Source: Patiria pectinifera (taxonomy: Eukaryota > Echinodermata > Asteroidea > Valvatida > Asterinidae). From it: a DNA stretch of 64,000 nt. The position numbers and the translations under genes are program-made. Under the pieces are notes generated by a model, which saw only the letters and a program-made list of their open reading frames with translations, ran no database searches and was not told where the DNA came from. This document shows, in pieces, positions 12,901 through 24,900 of the stretch; positions within the stretch are counted from its first letter, which is position 1; the number at the start of each line of letters is the position of its first letter. The DNA is taken from NCBI GenBank assembly GCA_029964075.1, contig CM057140.1, forward strand, positions 4,048,643 through 4,112,642. The letters are read 5' to 3'.

Positions 12901-15900
12901 CTCCGTCATGTCCGATGTAAACAAGCGGTTTTTTTGTGTCTTTTCTCGGGAACGGTAAGACATTAGGTTGGTTTCCTTTCAACCAGATGTTTGAAATAGG
13001 CTAAGTAAACAATCCAAAACATAAAATTTTCGGGGATTTCAGGACCTAGTGCCCCTTTAAACATGTTAAAGGCATATGGGATCATTTGCATTTATCCCAA
13101 AAGTAACCTACCAAATTATTATCAAAAAGCTTACTTGGACTAAAGATCGTACTGGTTTTTCCTTTCATGGACCCAGTGCATACATGTATGTGGGAGATTT
13201 TTCTTGTCTGGTTGAAAAGAATATCATTTTTCTTGGGGCTTGATGAATTTATTTGGGGACTATGCGAAGAACAATGCGTCTTTGTTGCTGTTCACCATGT
13301 TCACTTTACCTTTCAGCACAATGACGGTCAAAACGACGCGACGCCCGGTGTGGATATGAACCTTGCACCGGTCTGGAAGCTCGGCATCATGGGACAGGGC
13401 GTGGTGGTGTCGGTCGTTGACGACGGTAAGTTTACACACTGGGGGTGAGGGAGGGGTGAGGGAGGGGTGAGGGAGGGGTAAAGTACAACCGATGTCATAT
13501 CAGAAACACTCAGCAGCGCAGAAGGTTCTCCTAAAAACCTGGTTCTTTACGATTGCAAACTTAAGTGAGAAATGAATATCATATTGTAGTTAACACAAAT
13601 TGAAAGAACAGTTATTGACATCTTTGGAACTTTTTTGCTCTTGCTTTTGCCTGAAGTATGAACTGATCTTTTTGGGGGAGCAGAAAACCACAGAGAATTG
13701 TTTTTAGAACTCCATTTTAAGAAGTACTTTTTTGGGCGATCTCTGAAAACCAGTTACTTTTCCACATAAAGTAAACAAGATGCAAAATCAAAGTTTTTAA
13801 AACCTAAAAAAACTAAATTGTTTTGACCACCGGGAAACATCACAATGTATTGGTGAATTTCAGAACAACTTCAGATCTAGTTGTCACCCACCTGAATTAT
13901 TTTTGCGACAGTATGACTGTGGTCTGTTGTTTTGAATGTTAATTCACAATGCACTATTTTTCGTTTTCCGGTAAATTTTTCCAAATTTTGTTAACATTAA
14001 CTTTATTTTGGGAGCGCATTTTGTCTTAGCTGTACAAGGTAGCGGGGATACATAATACCATCGAATGATTGATGCACTAGGTTAAGAACTGAATGCAAGT
14101 ACATGTAACATCGTTTGTTGCATTTACTGTTCAAAGTACTTGCACATGTATGTATTGGTGATGGAAAATTTAATACTCATAGGGTTCATGGCTGACTACA
14201 TTTTTTCATGACTTTGGAACGCATTGCTGACCAGAAATTGGCTACAAATTTATTTTAGTCCACAACACAATTGTTCCACCTTTGTTATCCTTTATTGAGA
14301 GCTTTCCAATATGAACACAAAAACTGTTTATTTAGTTTGAGAAATGTGTAAAAAACTGCAGTTGCAGATAGGTTCATGAGCGGAAGTTTTGTGTAAAGAC
14401 TATTTAAAGCCATAGTCCATCATTTGCAGCTATCCAAAAAATAACTGGCGTATTTATCCATTGTTGAAAAACATACTTGGTTGAAAGATAGTAAGGGGAC
14501 CATGGGGACTAAACTCCCTGTGAAATGATACTTTCTGGCAAGCTGTCATATTGAAGACATCAACGAAAGAAGGCCTTTCCAACGCTGCGTCTTAAGACGC
14601 ACCGTTGGAAATTTCCGTTAGTAGTTCATTTTTTTCAATAGGCGAAGCGCGCGCAAGCGTTGGCACGACGCACACGCGCGCGCGGTTGCTGTAATTCGTC
14701 GGATCGGTGCGCGACATCGCATTGCTGCAATCGGCTCACTGAGAATGTGTCTCGAGCGCTTAATTCAGGCCCAATTCAAAATGTGATTCAGCAACTTTTG
14801 ATTTGAAATCGAGATCCTAGACTGTTGTTTTTCTCGAAATATACAGCTGAAGCTGAGCTGAAACAGGTTAGCTGTTTAGCAGCCTTCTTTAGAATTTCAG
14901 CACTATTGTTGCTTCAAACGAACAAAATGCACAAATTACAAATGATGGACTATACCTTTAAGTGGACAATTCAACTCCAGCAGAAATCTTCTTTGCTGTC
15001 TTTTGAACACAGCGTACTGTTTGAGAACTCACATTAACTGGTTCTTCTCAACACAACTCAGAAATAAACAAAAGCCGTATGCTCTCCGAGTGATCCCCGT
15101 TTGCTATTTCCCAGGTTTGCAGCATTGCTCATGTTGCTAGCATCGTGACTTTGGGCGTGATCCCTGGCTACATGGCATAGTTTATGGTTTGTGACTAGTG
15201 CCCCTTGACAAATTGGGAAAACCACCAACATAGGGCCAGATAGCTCAGTTGCCAGAGCACTGGAACGGCAATCGGGGGTCGCAGGTTCAAACCCTGCTCC
15301 AGTAAATTTCTTTGTTCAACTTTAAAAACTATTAAAAATAAGAGATTCATGACATATCTATTTCTTGTTTTATCACGTGGCCTATCCCATTCCATAGTTT
15401 ACATATAATCCTACCCACATATCCACCCACAGGTTTCAAGGTGACGTGAGTAAGTTCCAAACACTTCCTTTCAAGATGGCTGACTTTGTTTTGTGTATTG
15501 AATTTTATTTTGCTCACCCTTGCATGTTTCAATGTTTGTTTGTATGTGTTTGTTATTCCTGGTAATTTAACAATATGTCCCATGAAAAAAAGTGAGAAAT
15601 TATATTGATTTATAAGACATACCAGTATTCCCTGCTGCATGTTCCCCCCCCCCCCACAAAAAATGATAATCTAGTCGTCAACGCTTTTGACCTTGCATGT
15701 TCATCCCGAACAGTCCTTGTGAATTTGATGTTGTTACGTAGTTCTGTACCCAGACTATCCTTCAAATTATACCCCTCTTCATCCTGAACTGGTTACAAAG
15801 TTTGAAGAAGCATGCTGCCATGCCCTCCCCCGCTTTGTTGGCAATTGTCAGTTATTCTCTTACCAAATTTTTGAAGTACATGTATTTTACTGTCCAAAGC

Positions 15901-18900
15901 GTTTCAAACAATTTGACCAGACGTTGTGTTAAACAAACTTTACAAATTACACATAATGCTTGAATATAACTAACCTTGTTGACATTTGTTTAATTTTAAG
16001 CATTATTTTTTTTGTGCATTGCATGTTTATTGTTGAGTTAATTCTGTTTCAGCTAAAACTTTGTTGATAAAATCGACTGCTATGATGTAACCCTGGTATG
16101 AAGTTTCACCCTACATGTAACTCCCTGTAGACTGTCTTTTACATGTACTATGGACAAAGTCGGCCAAAATCCATCAATCCCATTGTTTAAAATGCATGCT
16201 TTGCTTTAGGCCTCCAGGCCCAAGTCCATCATACTCCACCAATATTTAGTCAAACCAGGCCTGCAGGACCAAGTCCACCAAAATGGGTGGGGGGGGGGGG
16301 ATTTTGATGGAGTTGGGGAGCTTAGGGTTAAACATGTTAAATGAATTTTGAAGACTATTATTATTTGTTTTTTAATGTTGTAGTTTAACCGCAATCATGT
16401 GTACTTGTAAACTTTGTTTCGTTCCTACGTATGAGTCATGTCAACATGTAAACTTTAACCCTGCGCGGAGTGACCTGCATACCCTGGGTAGGCAGGTGAC
16501 CGAATTTAAAAAAAAAAAAAAAAAATTGAGGGCCAATGACGTTCACCTTCCATCTAATCCTCATTCAACCCATGACAAATCAGCTGGTTCAATGAACTTT
16601 GCAGCCAGGGCTTCACCCAGGCCGTTTCAACAACCTTTGGACCAGGCCTCCTGCCAAGTCTCATTGAAACATATACAAACACCTGTAACTTGACACAGCC
16701 ATCTCCCTATATAGCCGCAAACCGCAGCCACATGTCAATTATCTTTTAAGTGCCCTGTCTGGCAAATGCCTGGACACTGTCTGGCACGTGGCTTTTTGTT
16801 GTTTTGACATGGATAGGGTCTTGTGTAGTGGGGGAAGTACCTGCGTCCCAAAGGTACGCAGTTGGCGATTTCTGATAAAAATTTCTTGTAAACGCTGCGC
16901 AGGGTTAAACCACCCAAAAAAGTGGGTATGTACAGGATTTTCTTGAGAAAAACCTAAAGATTTTCAGTATTAGAAGTTTATTTGAATGTTGACTTTTTTT
17001 GCATGTTTTGTATTTTTTATTATCTAGATTCCCCTATTCCGAAATTGCATGCTTTTGAAATTTGTGGAGAAAAAATATCAAACAGAGTTACAACGTTTTA
17101 GTAGTTCATTTTTGATTTATGATCCCCTTCGTAATTTATTTTATGTGTTCATTCATTTGTTTCAGGTGTCGATGGTACTCACCCAGACTTGAAGGCAAAC
17201 TATGTAAGTTATGTTAATTAAATTAACGTTGGCATTGGTTGAAGGCCTTCTTTCTTATACCTGGAAAATAAGTTAGTCAATTGAAAATTATTATCAAGAA
17301 CTACATGTACCTCAACAGTACAGCATGAGTAAGGCCTAAAAAAAACCTTTTTATTGCCTCGTTTGGCCAAAAATGTAAATGCAATGTGTGTGTTCTTGGT
17401 TCATTAAACAATGAAAAGTTAAATTGAAGGGAAAATACAACATTTGCAAACATCAAAAAATAAAACTACCAAATCATTTTGAAATACCTTGCTGGACTGT
17501 TAGTGAATGACAGTGTAAAGCATCCTGTAAAATCATGGCACCTGGTATACTGTCATTTTCAAGAAATGAAAATTTCCAAAGTATCAATTTCCAACGCTGA
17601 TCGGCCGGTCAGCGTTGGAAACAACTGGCTTTTTTTTCAAATACTGGCCCCAATCGACCATCGCACTTGTTTGCAATCGATTACAAACCTATGAACGGGT
17701 ACGAGCCAGCTAGGCTGGTTCCCTGACCTTACAATTCCCCAATGCATGCAAACTGCTCTGTTTCTTCTTATATGGAGTCAGGGAACCAGACTACAGGAAA
17801 ATGATCGTTTTTCTTGGTTTGTATAGCATTTTCGAACCCAAAACCTCAAAGTCAGTGTTACTATATTTGCTATATATTTCCAACCCCCCAATTCCATACA
17901 TTTCTAAAAATTTCAGCAAAAGCAAATGATGTATATTCCCTTTAAACAAAATACTGTTGAAGGAACCTTAAAGTAAACAAAGTAAATATAAAAGACCGAC
18001 AGACAAACATAACAAAGTTACAAAATAAATTTATTTTCCTACCCATTATCATTTCTTTTCTTCGGCCTAAACACATTCTCCACAGTACATGTACATCATT
18101 CAATGTACTAACTTCAAAATTCTGAACATCGTGTCCTGATTGGTTGATAACAGGACCCCATTGCATCTTGGGATTTCAACGGTAATGACCCGAACCCCCA
18201 CCCCGACGACCGCATCGAACAGGGCGGGAAAAACAAGTGAGTTCAAAACCTTGAAAATGTTGTCTTACGCCACCACGGCTCAACTGCACTTGCCAGTGAG
18301 CGTCTGTGTCATCAGAAAAATGGAAATTAAATCCAGCCTGCGGCCAAGACTACAGTTTTGGATAATTTTACTGTTCAACATACTGTGCCAAGTTGTCCTT
18401 TCAGTCAAATTCAACCAAGTGACTGTTTTCATCAGTTGAGAGCTTCCATCCAACATATAGCAGGTCATTGAAGGGAGATATTACGAGATTCCGGAGGTGT
18501 TGTTGTAATAGTGATTCATCAATGATCGATCTAATAATGCCCGCTTGTGGCGGGTGATGGTGTATGGTACATGTATCACAACAACGTCTTGACAATTATG
18601 GCGACCATAATGACAATGCATGCATTTGTGGTTGATGCTTTGTACAGTCACGGCACACGCTGCGCTGGAGAAATTGCCGCCGAGGCCAACAATGGGATAT
18701 GTGGCGTCGGCGCAGCACCGAAGGCTGGTATCGGAGGTAAGACATTCAGACAAGAAGTAGTCTAGTCTTGTCCATCACAAGTCCTCACAAATCCATGACA
18801 AGTCCCCACAAGTCCATCACAAGTCATCACACGTCCTCACAAGTCCCCACAAGTCCTCATAAATCCCCACAAGTCCCCACAAGTCCCCACAAGTCCTCAC

Positions 18901-21900
18901 AAGTCCTCACAAGTCCTCATAAATCCCCACAAGTCCTCACAAGTCACAACACGTCCTCACAAGTCCCCACAAGTCCCCACAAGTCCTCACAAGTCCTCAC
19001 AAGTCCTCACAAGTCCCACAAGTCCTCACAAGTCCTCATAAATCCCCACAAGTCCTCACAATTCTGCACAAGTCCACACAAGCCCATCACAAATCCTCAC
19101 AAGTCCCCACAAGTCTCCACAACTCCCTTGCAAGTCATCACACGCCCTCACAAGTCCCCACAAGTCTTCACAAGTCCCCACAAGTGCCCACAAGTCCCCT
19201 TAAATCCCCACAAGACCTCAAAATTCTGCACAAGTCCACACAAGCCCATCACAAATCCTCCCAAGTCCCCACAAGTCCCCACAAGTCTCCACAACTCCCT
19301 TGCAAGTCCTCACACATCCTCGCAAGTCCTCACAAGTTCATTACAAAGCATCCAGTAGCAAGTCAAGTCACAAGCTATTCAATGAACTGTGGCAAAGGCA
19401 TTCCTTTTCGTTCATGTACATGTAGGATCATTTGCATTTATCCCAAAAGTAGCCTACCGTATTATTTTCAAAAAGCATACTTGGATGAAAGATCGTACTG
19501 GTACTAAACACCCAGAGAACTTACTCCGTCTGGCTTGCTGTCATTCAGAAGAAATCAAGAAATCTATGCGATTTCAAATGATCAGTCAAAAGGACTCTTG
19601 TTGTGGAATAAAGAGTGCTTTGACGAAATCATGTCTCTTGATCAAAATGTGGTGCATGGTTTTTTACTATTTTTTGGAAATGTGTTATATCCACTGAGCT
19701 GAAACTTAAAGAGGTTGTGGAATGCTCGAAGACATTTCCGTCATTTTTTGGGTATATGTAGCCTAAGGTGTGATGAAATAAAAACGACTATTGTGTCTGT
19801 CATGAAATGAGTACAAAAGGTATTTTTGAGAGCTGTTTTTCAGGTCCTGTTTCGACCTGAATGTGCAATTTGTGTAAAAGTCGTCGTTGGGGGCAGCAAA
19901 CAAAACATAATAAATCGTGACGTAATAAACAGGACTCGTTTACACTACGCTGCATCGGGAGTCCTGTTTATTACGTCACGATTTACTATGTTTTTTAAAA
20001 AAGTACCTTTTGTACTCATTTCATGACAGACACAATTGTCGTTTTTATTTCATCACACCTTAGGCTACATATACCCGAAAAATGACGGAAATGTCTTCGA
20101 GCAGTCCACCACCTCTTTAACATGGTTTTTTTTTTTATATTTTGAGTTGTGTCATTATTGTAAACAAGAAAAATGCGTGAACCACAAACGATGCTCTAAT
20201 ATGCTTTTAATCCATTTGCATTTGTTATGTTTTCGTCAGGCATAAGATTCCTTGATGGCGACGTGACAGACTCGATGGAGGCCGACGCTCTGACGTACGC
20301 CAACCAACACATCGACATCTACAGCTGCTGCTGGGGACCGTCCGACAACGGCAAGACAATGAGGGAACCGGGGAAACTAATGACGGAAGCGTTGGCTCAG
20401 GGCTGTCGAGAGGTGAATATGAAAAATCTAGACTGAGGTCTTTGGCAAATTGCACGCAGCTACAAAACGCCCCAAATTTGCAAAGCTGAAGGTAAAAATG
20501 GGTTACCAGCCAGAATCACATGAGATGTATACTGCTCTTGACTGGTATTCGGTTGAATTTTTCTGAAAGGGCATGACATAAAGTTTACTTGGGAGCATTC
20601 TCTTCTTTAAAGGCTTACGGTCAAATAAAAAAAAAAACATATTGAGCTTCCTGCCTTTTTGAAAAAAAGGTAGGAGGCGGCCCCCCCCCCTTTTTTTTTT
20701 CCTCCAAAATGGCCGCCCGACTGGGCTTTTTTTCAAGATGGTCGCCAGTTTTTTTTTAAAATGGCCGGCACGTGGACTCGGGAAATGACATACCAGCTTT
20801 ATATGGGCTAGATGCAACAAACAAAATGATGTCACTGTTTAAAATGTATCATTTGTTTGTTCCCCCCCCCCAAAAAAAAGGAGGCGGCCTCCAAAAAGGA
20901 AGCGGGCGGGGAAGCTAACATGTTTTTTTTTTTTTTACCTAAAGCTCATTCCTGGCTCATTCCCTGGCCGTTAACCAAATGTTGTGATGCGATTGGTCAG
21001 CAGAGGTGGCAGCAAGTCATTTTTTGCAAGTCCAAGTCAAGTCACAAGTCATTGTTTGCAAGTCCAAGTCAAGTCACAAGTCATTAGGTCCAGTCACAAG
21101 TCAAGTCACAAGTCATTAGGTCCAGTCACAAGTCAAGTCACAAGTCATTTGGTCTAAACACAAGTCAAGTCACAAGTATCTTTGTCCAAGAACATGTCAA
21201 GTTGCACATTATTTTGTCCAGCTGTAATAAGCTAAAAGAATTAACCTGGCGTGAACTTACGAGTTATTTTGATCATGCCTCCTTAATTCGCCTTTTTCAA
21301 TGTGTTGCAATTACTATTCTTGTAGTTTATCACATATTTGTCGGATATTAGCCCTTTGTATACTTTAATAAATTTACTTTACATTGTAGAAATAAATGTT
21401 GAGATGACCGTGAAAAAAGACTTCCTTACTTGATTACACGTAGTATACTAACACTTTATTGTTCAATTTTCATGTATACTAACGCCTACCAATGGGTTAG
21501 GCTATCCGGTATTTTACATGCAATTGACAAAGGCCTGCTTTCTTTTCATGAAAGGTTCCTTTCAAAGTTTGTTAAACCAATACATTAAGCAAGAGACAAT
21601 TGGTCATTGAAAACTGTAGTTTGTTGTGACAGTCTTATTGAACACTTTTTAAACTAGTGGGAACTATTCATTTTACTGGATTCAGTCACTGAGGTCTATT
21701 TTCTGGAATGAAAAAGCTAATTAAAAGTATAATAGCTTAAGTAAAGTGTATTGGGTCGCTCGAGTAGCGTCTGACTTGGGTTGGTAACAAGTCATTTTTT
21801 GCAATCCCAAGTCAAGTCACAAGTCATTGTTTGCAAGTCCAAGTCAAGTCACAAGTCAAAGCTGGTATTTACAAGTCAAGTCACAAGTCACAAAAATAGC

Positions 21901-24900
21901 GACTCGAGTCCGACTTGAGTCCAAGTCACATGACTCGAGTCAGCAACTCTGTTGGTCAGTGCGCAGTGTTTGATCGATGTGTATATTTTTTTTTTTCTGT
22001 TCGTCAGGGTCGTGGGGGTAAGGGGTCCATCTATATGTGGGCCTCAGGTAATGGTGGCCATAATGACGACGATTGCGGCGCCGACGCCTACGTAGGGAAC
22101 ATCCACACTATCTCGGTCGGTTCCATTAACGACAAGGGGGAGTCGGTTTACTTCATGGAGAGTTGCCCCTCCACCATGGGCGTGATCCTGTCCGGCGGTA
22201 TGAACGACCGGAGTTCGAAGAGCGAAATGATGAAACGGCAGAACCTGGTGGTAAGATTGATCCTCCAATATTACGAGCAATATGGAACCATTTAAAACCC
22301 TGCAGGTCTGTTTCAAGTGAAGGGATATGACGTGTTTATACAGGGTGTTTGAAAAAAAGGAAACCAAGAATATTTTGTTGATTTCTCGGATATGACTAAT
22401 TATTTAGGAAAATGGTAACCACCACCTGTTACATAACCGTGTCTTCTTTTTCTTGACACCACGAACTCCATTTTACCGTCACGGATGACTGAGCACCAAG
22501 TGATGTACATGTAACTGACGTGCCAATAATGGCCTTGTACTACATGCACCATAAGACCAATTGACAGTTTTCAGCATGTTGAAAACAACAAAATCCAGGA
22601 CGTACATTATCAAAGTCATTTATTCAATTGCTTAAACATATCAATGTTTATCACTGTCCCCTTTATTCCCACTGTCCTTTAACATCCCCCCCCCCTTCCT
22701 TTGAACGCAAATCTCTGCCCTGGTTCTCATTGCTGTGAACGCATTCCTGATAACGTCTCTCTCTCTGATAACTGTCAATTGGTCTTTATGGTGCATGTGG
22801 TACAAGGCCATATTTGGCATGTCAAGAAAAAGAAGACATGGTTATGTAACAGATGGTGGTTACCATTTTCCTAAATAATGAGTCATATGTGAGAAATCAA
22901 CAAAATAAGCTCGGTTTTCGTTTATTTGAAACACCCTGTACAGTAACTGTGTCACACAGAGAGTCACTGCACAGAAACCAGCACTGTGGGGAGCAGTGAA
23001 GCGTGACTGAATCTGCCTGCTTGCCCTGAGCTTAAGGTTACAGACCAGCAAGTAAACTGCAGTAAACCCCAATGATAAATGCCCCACTTCCAAAAATCCT
23101 CATAACTCTCCAAGGGGTTTGATACACCCATCATATAGTAATAATAATAATAATAATAATCGGCATTTAAGAACGCTCTTATTAGTAAACTAAATCACAG
23201 CGCTTATAGTATTATTATTACCCCTGATCATTGGGCCAATTAAACATTCCAAATACCATCTCAGCTCCCTGGGGAGTATACAGTTTGATGCTGCCTGTTA
23301 GGCGCAAGCAAAGTTATTCAATCACAATAACCATCTCTGCCCTCACAGGTACCCATTTACTCCTGGGTGGAGAGAAGCAATGAGTGACAAAGTGCCTTGC
23401 TCAAGGGCACACGCACCATGACCCCGGCTGGACTCGAACCCACAACCCGCAGCTTTACCCACAGACCACGAATCCAGTGCCCTTAACCACGAGGCCACAG
23501 CACTCCACAACGATTGTTTTTTGCAAAAAAGGGGCTCAAATTCTCTGATGATCCTGCATGTGCTCAAATTCTCTGATACAAGAGAATTTTGTGATCCATC
23601 ATATTAAAGCTTATTTCGTCTTTCATTTTCTGTTCAATTTGCGGGGGTAATCCCATCACTTTTGAAGGAAATTTCTAGCCAGAGATAAAAATGGTCCTAT
23701 AGCTCATGGCCATTTTGAAAAATGATGCCTGCACTCTATTGAACAATGGAGAACTTTTAGGCCCCAATTTCTTCCACATCTCACAGAAATACAAGCTCAC
23801 AGTCCTGTGCAAGGCATCCTCCCTTCTGTTTTTCTTTTACAAACCCTCAAGTTCATGGCTCACAAAATTCTCTTATAGCACAGAATTTGAGCACATGCAA
23901 ATCGTGGTTTGGCCGCATAGGCAATTTGGGCCTACTTACTGGCCTGCAGCCTTTACCACACACAAAAATTGTGCAGGGATTTGAAGTCCATACTCCACAG
24001 AAGATTACCTCAAAGGAATTTGAAGTGTGGGTGCTAACTCTTTGGGCAAAAGTGTTTTATCCCCCCAAAACTCGAAGGGTTGTGAAGTGCAGAAGGCTAG
24101 GAGGGTTAATGAAAAGATAAATGATACATCAACATTCTACGTAACAGCTGTCAACAGCTGTTATTTTTTTTGAAAAACAAAACTACCGTTGGCCAACCAT
24201 TGCCATGGTTGGCCAACGATGCATGGTTGGGAAAAACTGACTTTTTTTCAAATACTGCCCCCAATTTACCAAATTTAGTTAGCCCACATTTTGTTTGCGA
24301 TTGGTTACACATCCGTGAATGGGTGCAAGCCAGGTAGTCTGGTTCCCAGACCTGACGATTCCTCGATGTCTATATACTGCTCCATTCCGTCTTAAGTAGG
24401 TTCAGGGAACCAGACTACAAGAACAGCGTTGTTTTCTTGGTTTTTCCAACATCTATGAACACAAAACTTTAAACAAGTCAGTGTAACAATATTTGCTCTA
24501 AAATTCTAATCCCCAAATTCATCTATTTCTGAAATTTACAGCAAAAGCAAATGTTGTATATTTATTAACAAAAGCATGGGTTTTAACTTTCAATTTTTCG
24601 AATTTTTTGCACTTTTCTGGCAGATTACAACGGACATTCACGACAAGTGTATCGATACTTTCATCGGAACGTCTAGTGCCGCACCGCTAGGGGCCGGCCT
24701 CGTGGCGTTGGTCCTGCAAGCAAAGTGAGTAGGGTTCGAAGCCAGACAATATCGTCTTTTTTTTCACTCCGGTTAAAAGTTGGAGAGCTGTTATCAAAGT
24801 TGGAATACAGGACCTGAATTTCAGCTAAAAAAAACGAACATTTTAACACTTTGACTGCTGCGCCCGAATATATTCGGGATAGCTTTACACCCGGCAGGTG

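Larger units (their letters stand above)
12484..13316 (+). other. PCSK1-like intron 3
   Basis: Mostly occupied by MITE family B copy 2 (12534–13061) and a fragment of MITE family D (about 13072–13166). Confidence 0.85.
13426..17165 (+). other. PCSK1-like intron 4 (3.7 kb)
   Basis: It holds a short GGGTGAGGGA repeat (13441–13479), MITE family C copy 2, a tRNA-derived SINE (15185–15345), a poly-G tract near 16290 and a TTAA element (16455–16908). No exon-like ORF. Confidence 0.85.
18737..20239 (+). other. PCSK1-like intron 7
   Basis: It holds a 10-bp minisatellite (18776–19370), a family D-like fragment (19431–19700) and a long foldback element (19706–20120). Confidence 0.85.
22251..24623 (+). 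other. PCSK1-like intron 9
   Basis: It holds a TA-flanked long-TIR element (22341–22938), a TTAA element (23032–23955) with a nested SINE (23130–23515), and a partial family A MITE (24185–24562). Confidence 0.85.

Noticed and set aside
15233..15303. tRNA gene, and similar sequences at 50007–50098, 50203–50275 and 58637–58715
   Set aside because: B boxes are good but acceptor stems do not pair and each is followed by a shared SINE-like tail.
18768..19358. 196-codon open frame rich in PHKSPQVPT repeats
   Set aside because: It is the translation of the 10-bp minisatellite in intron 7, not a gene.
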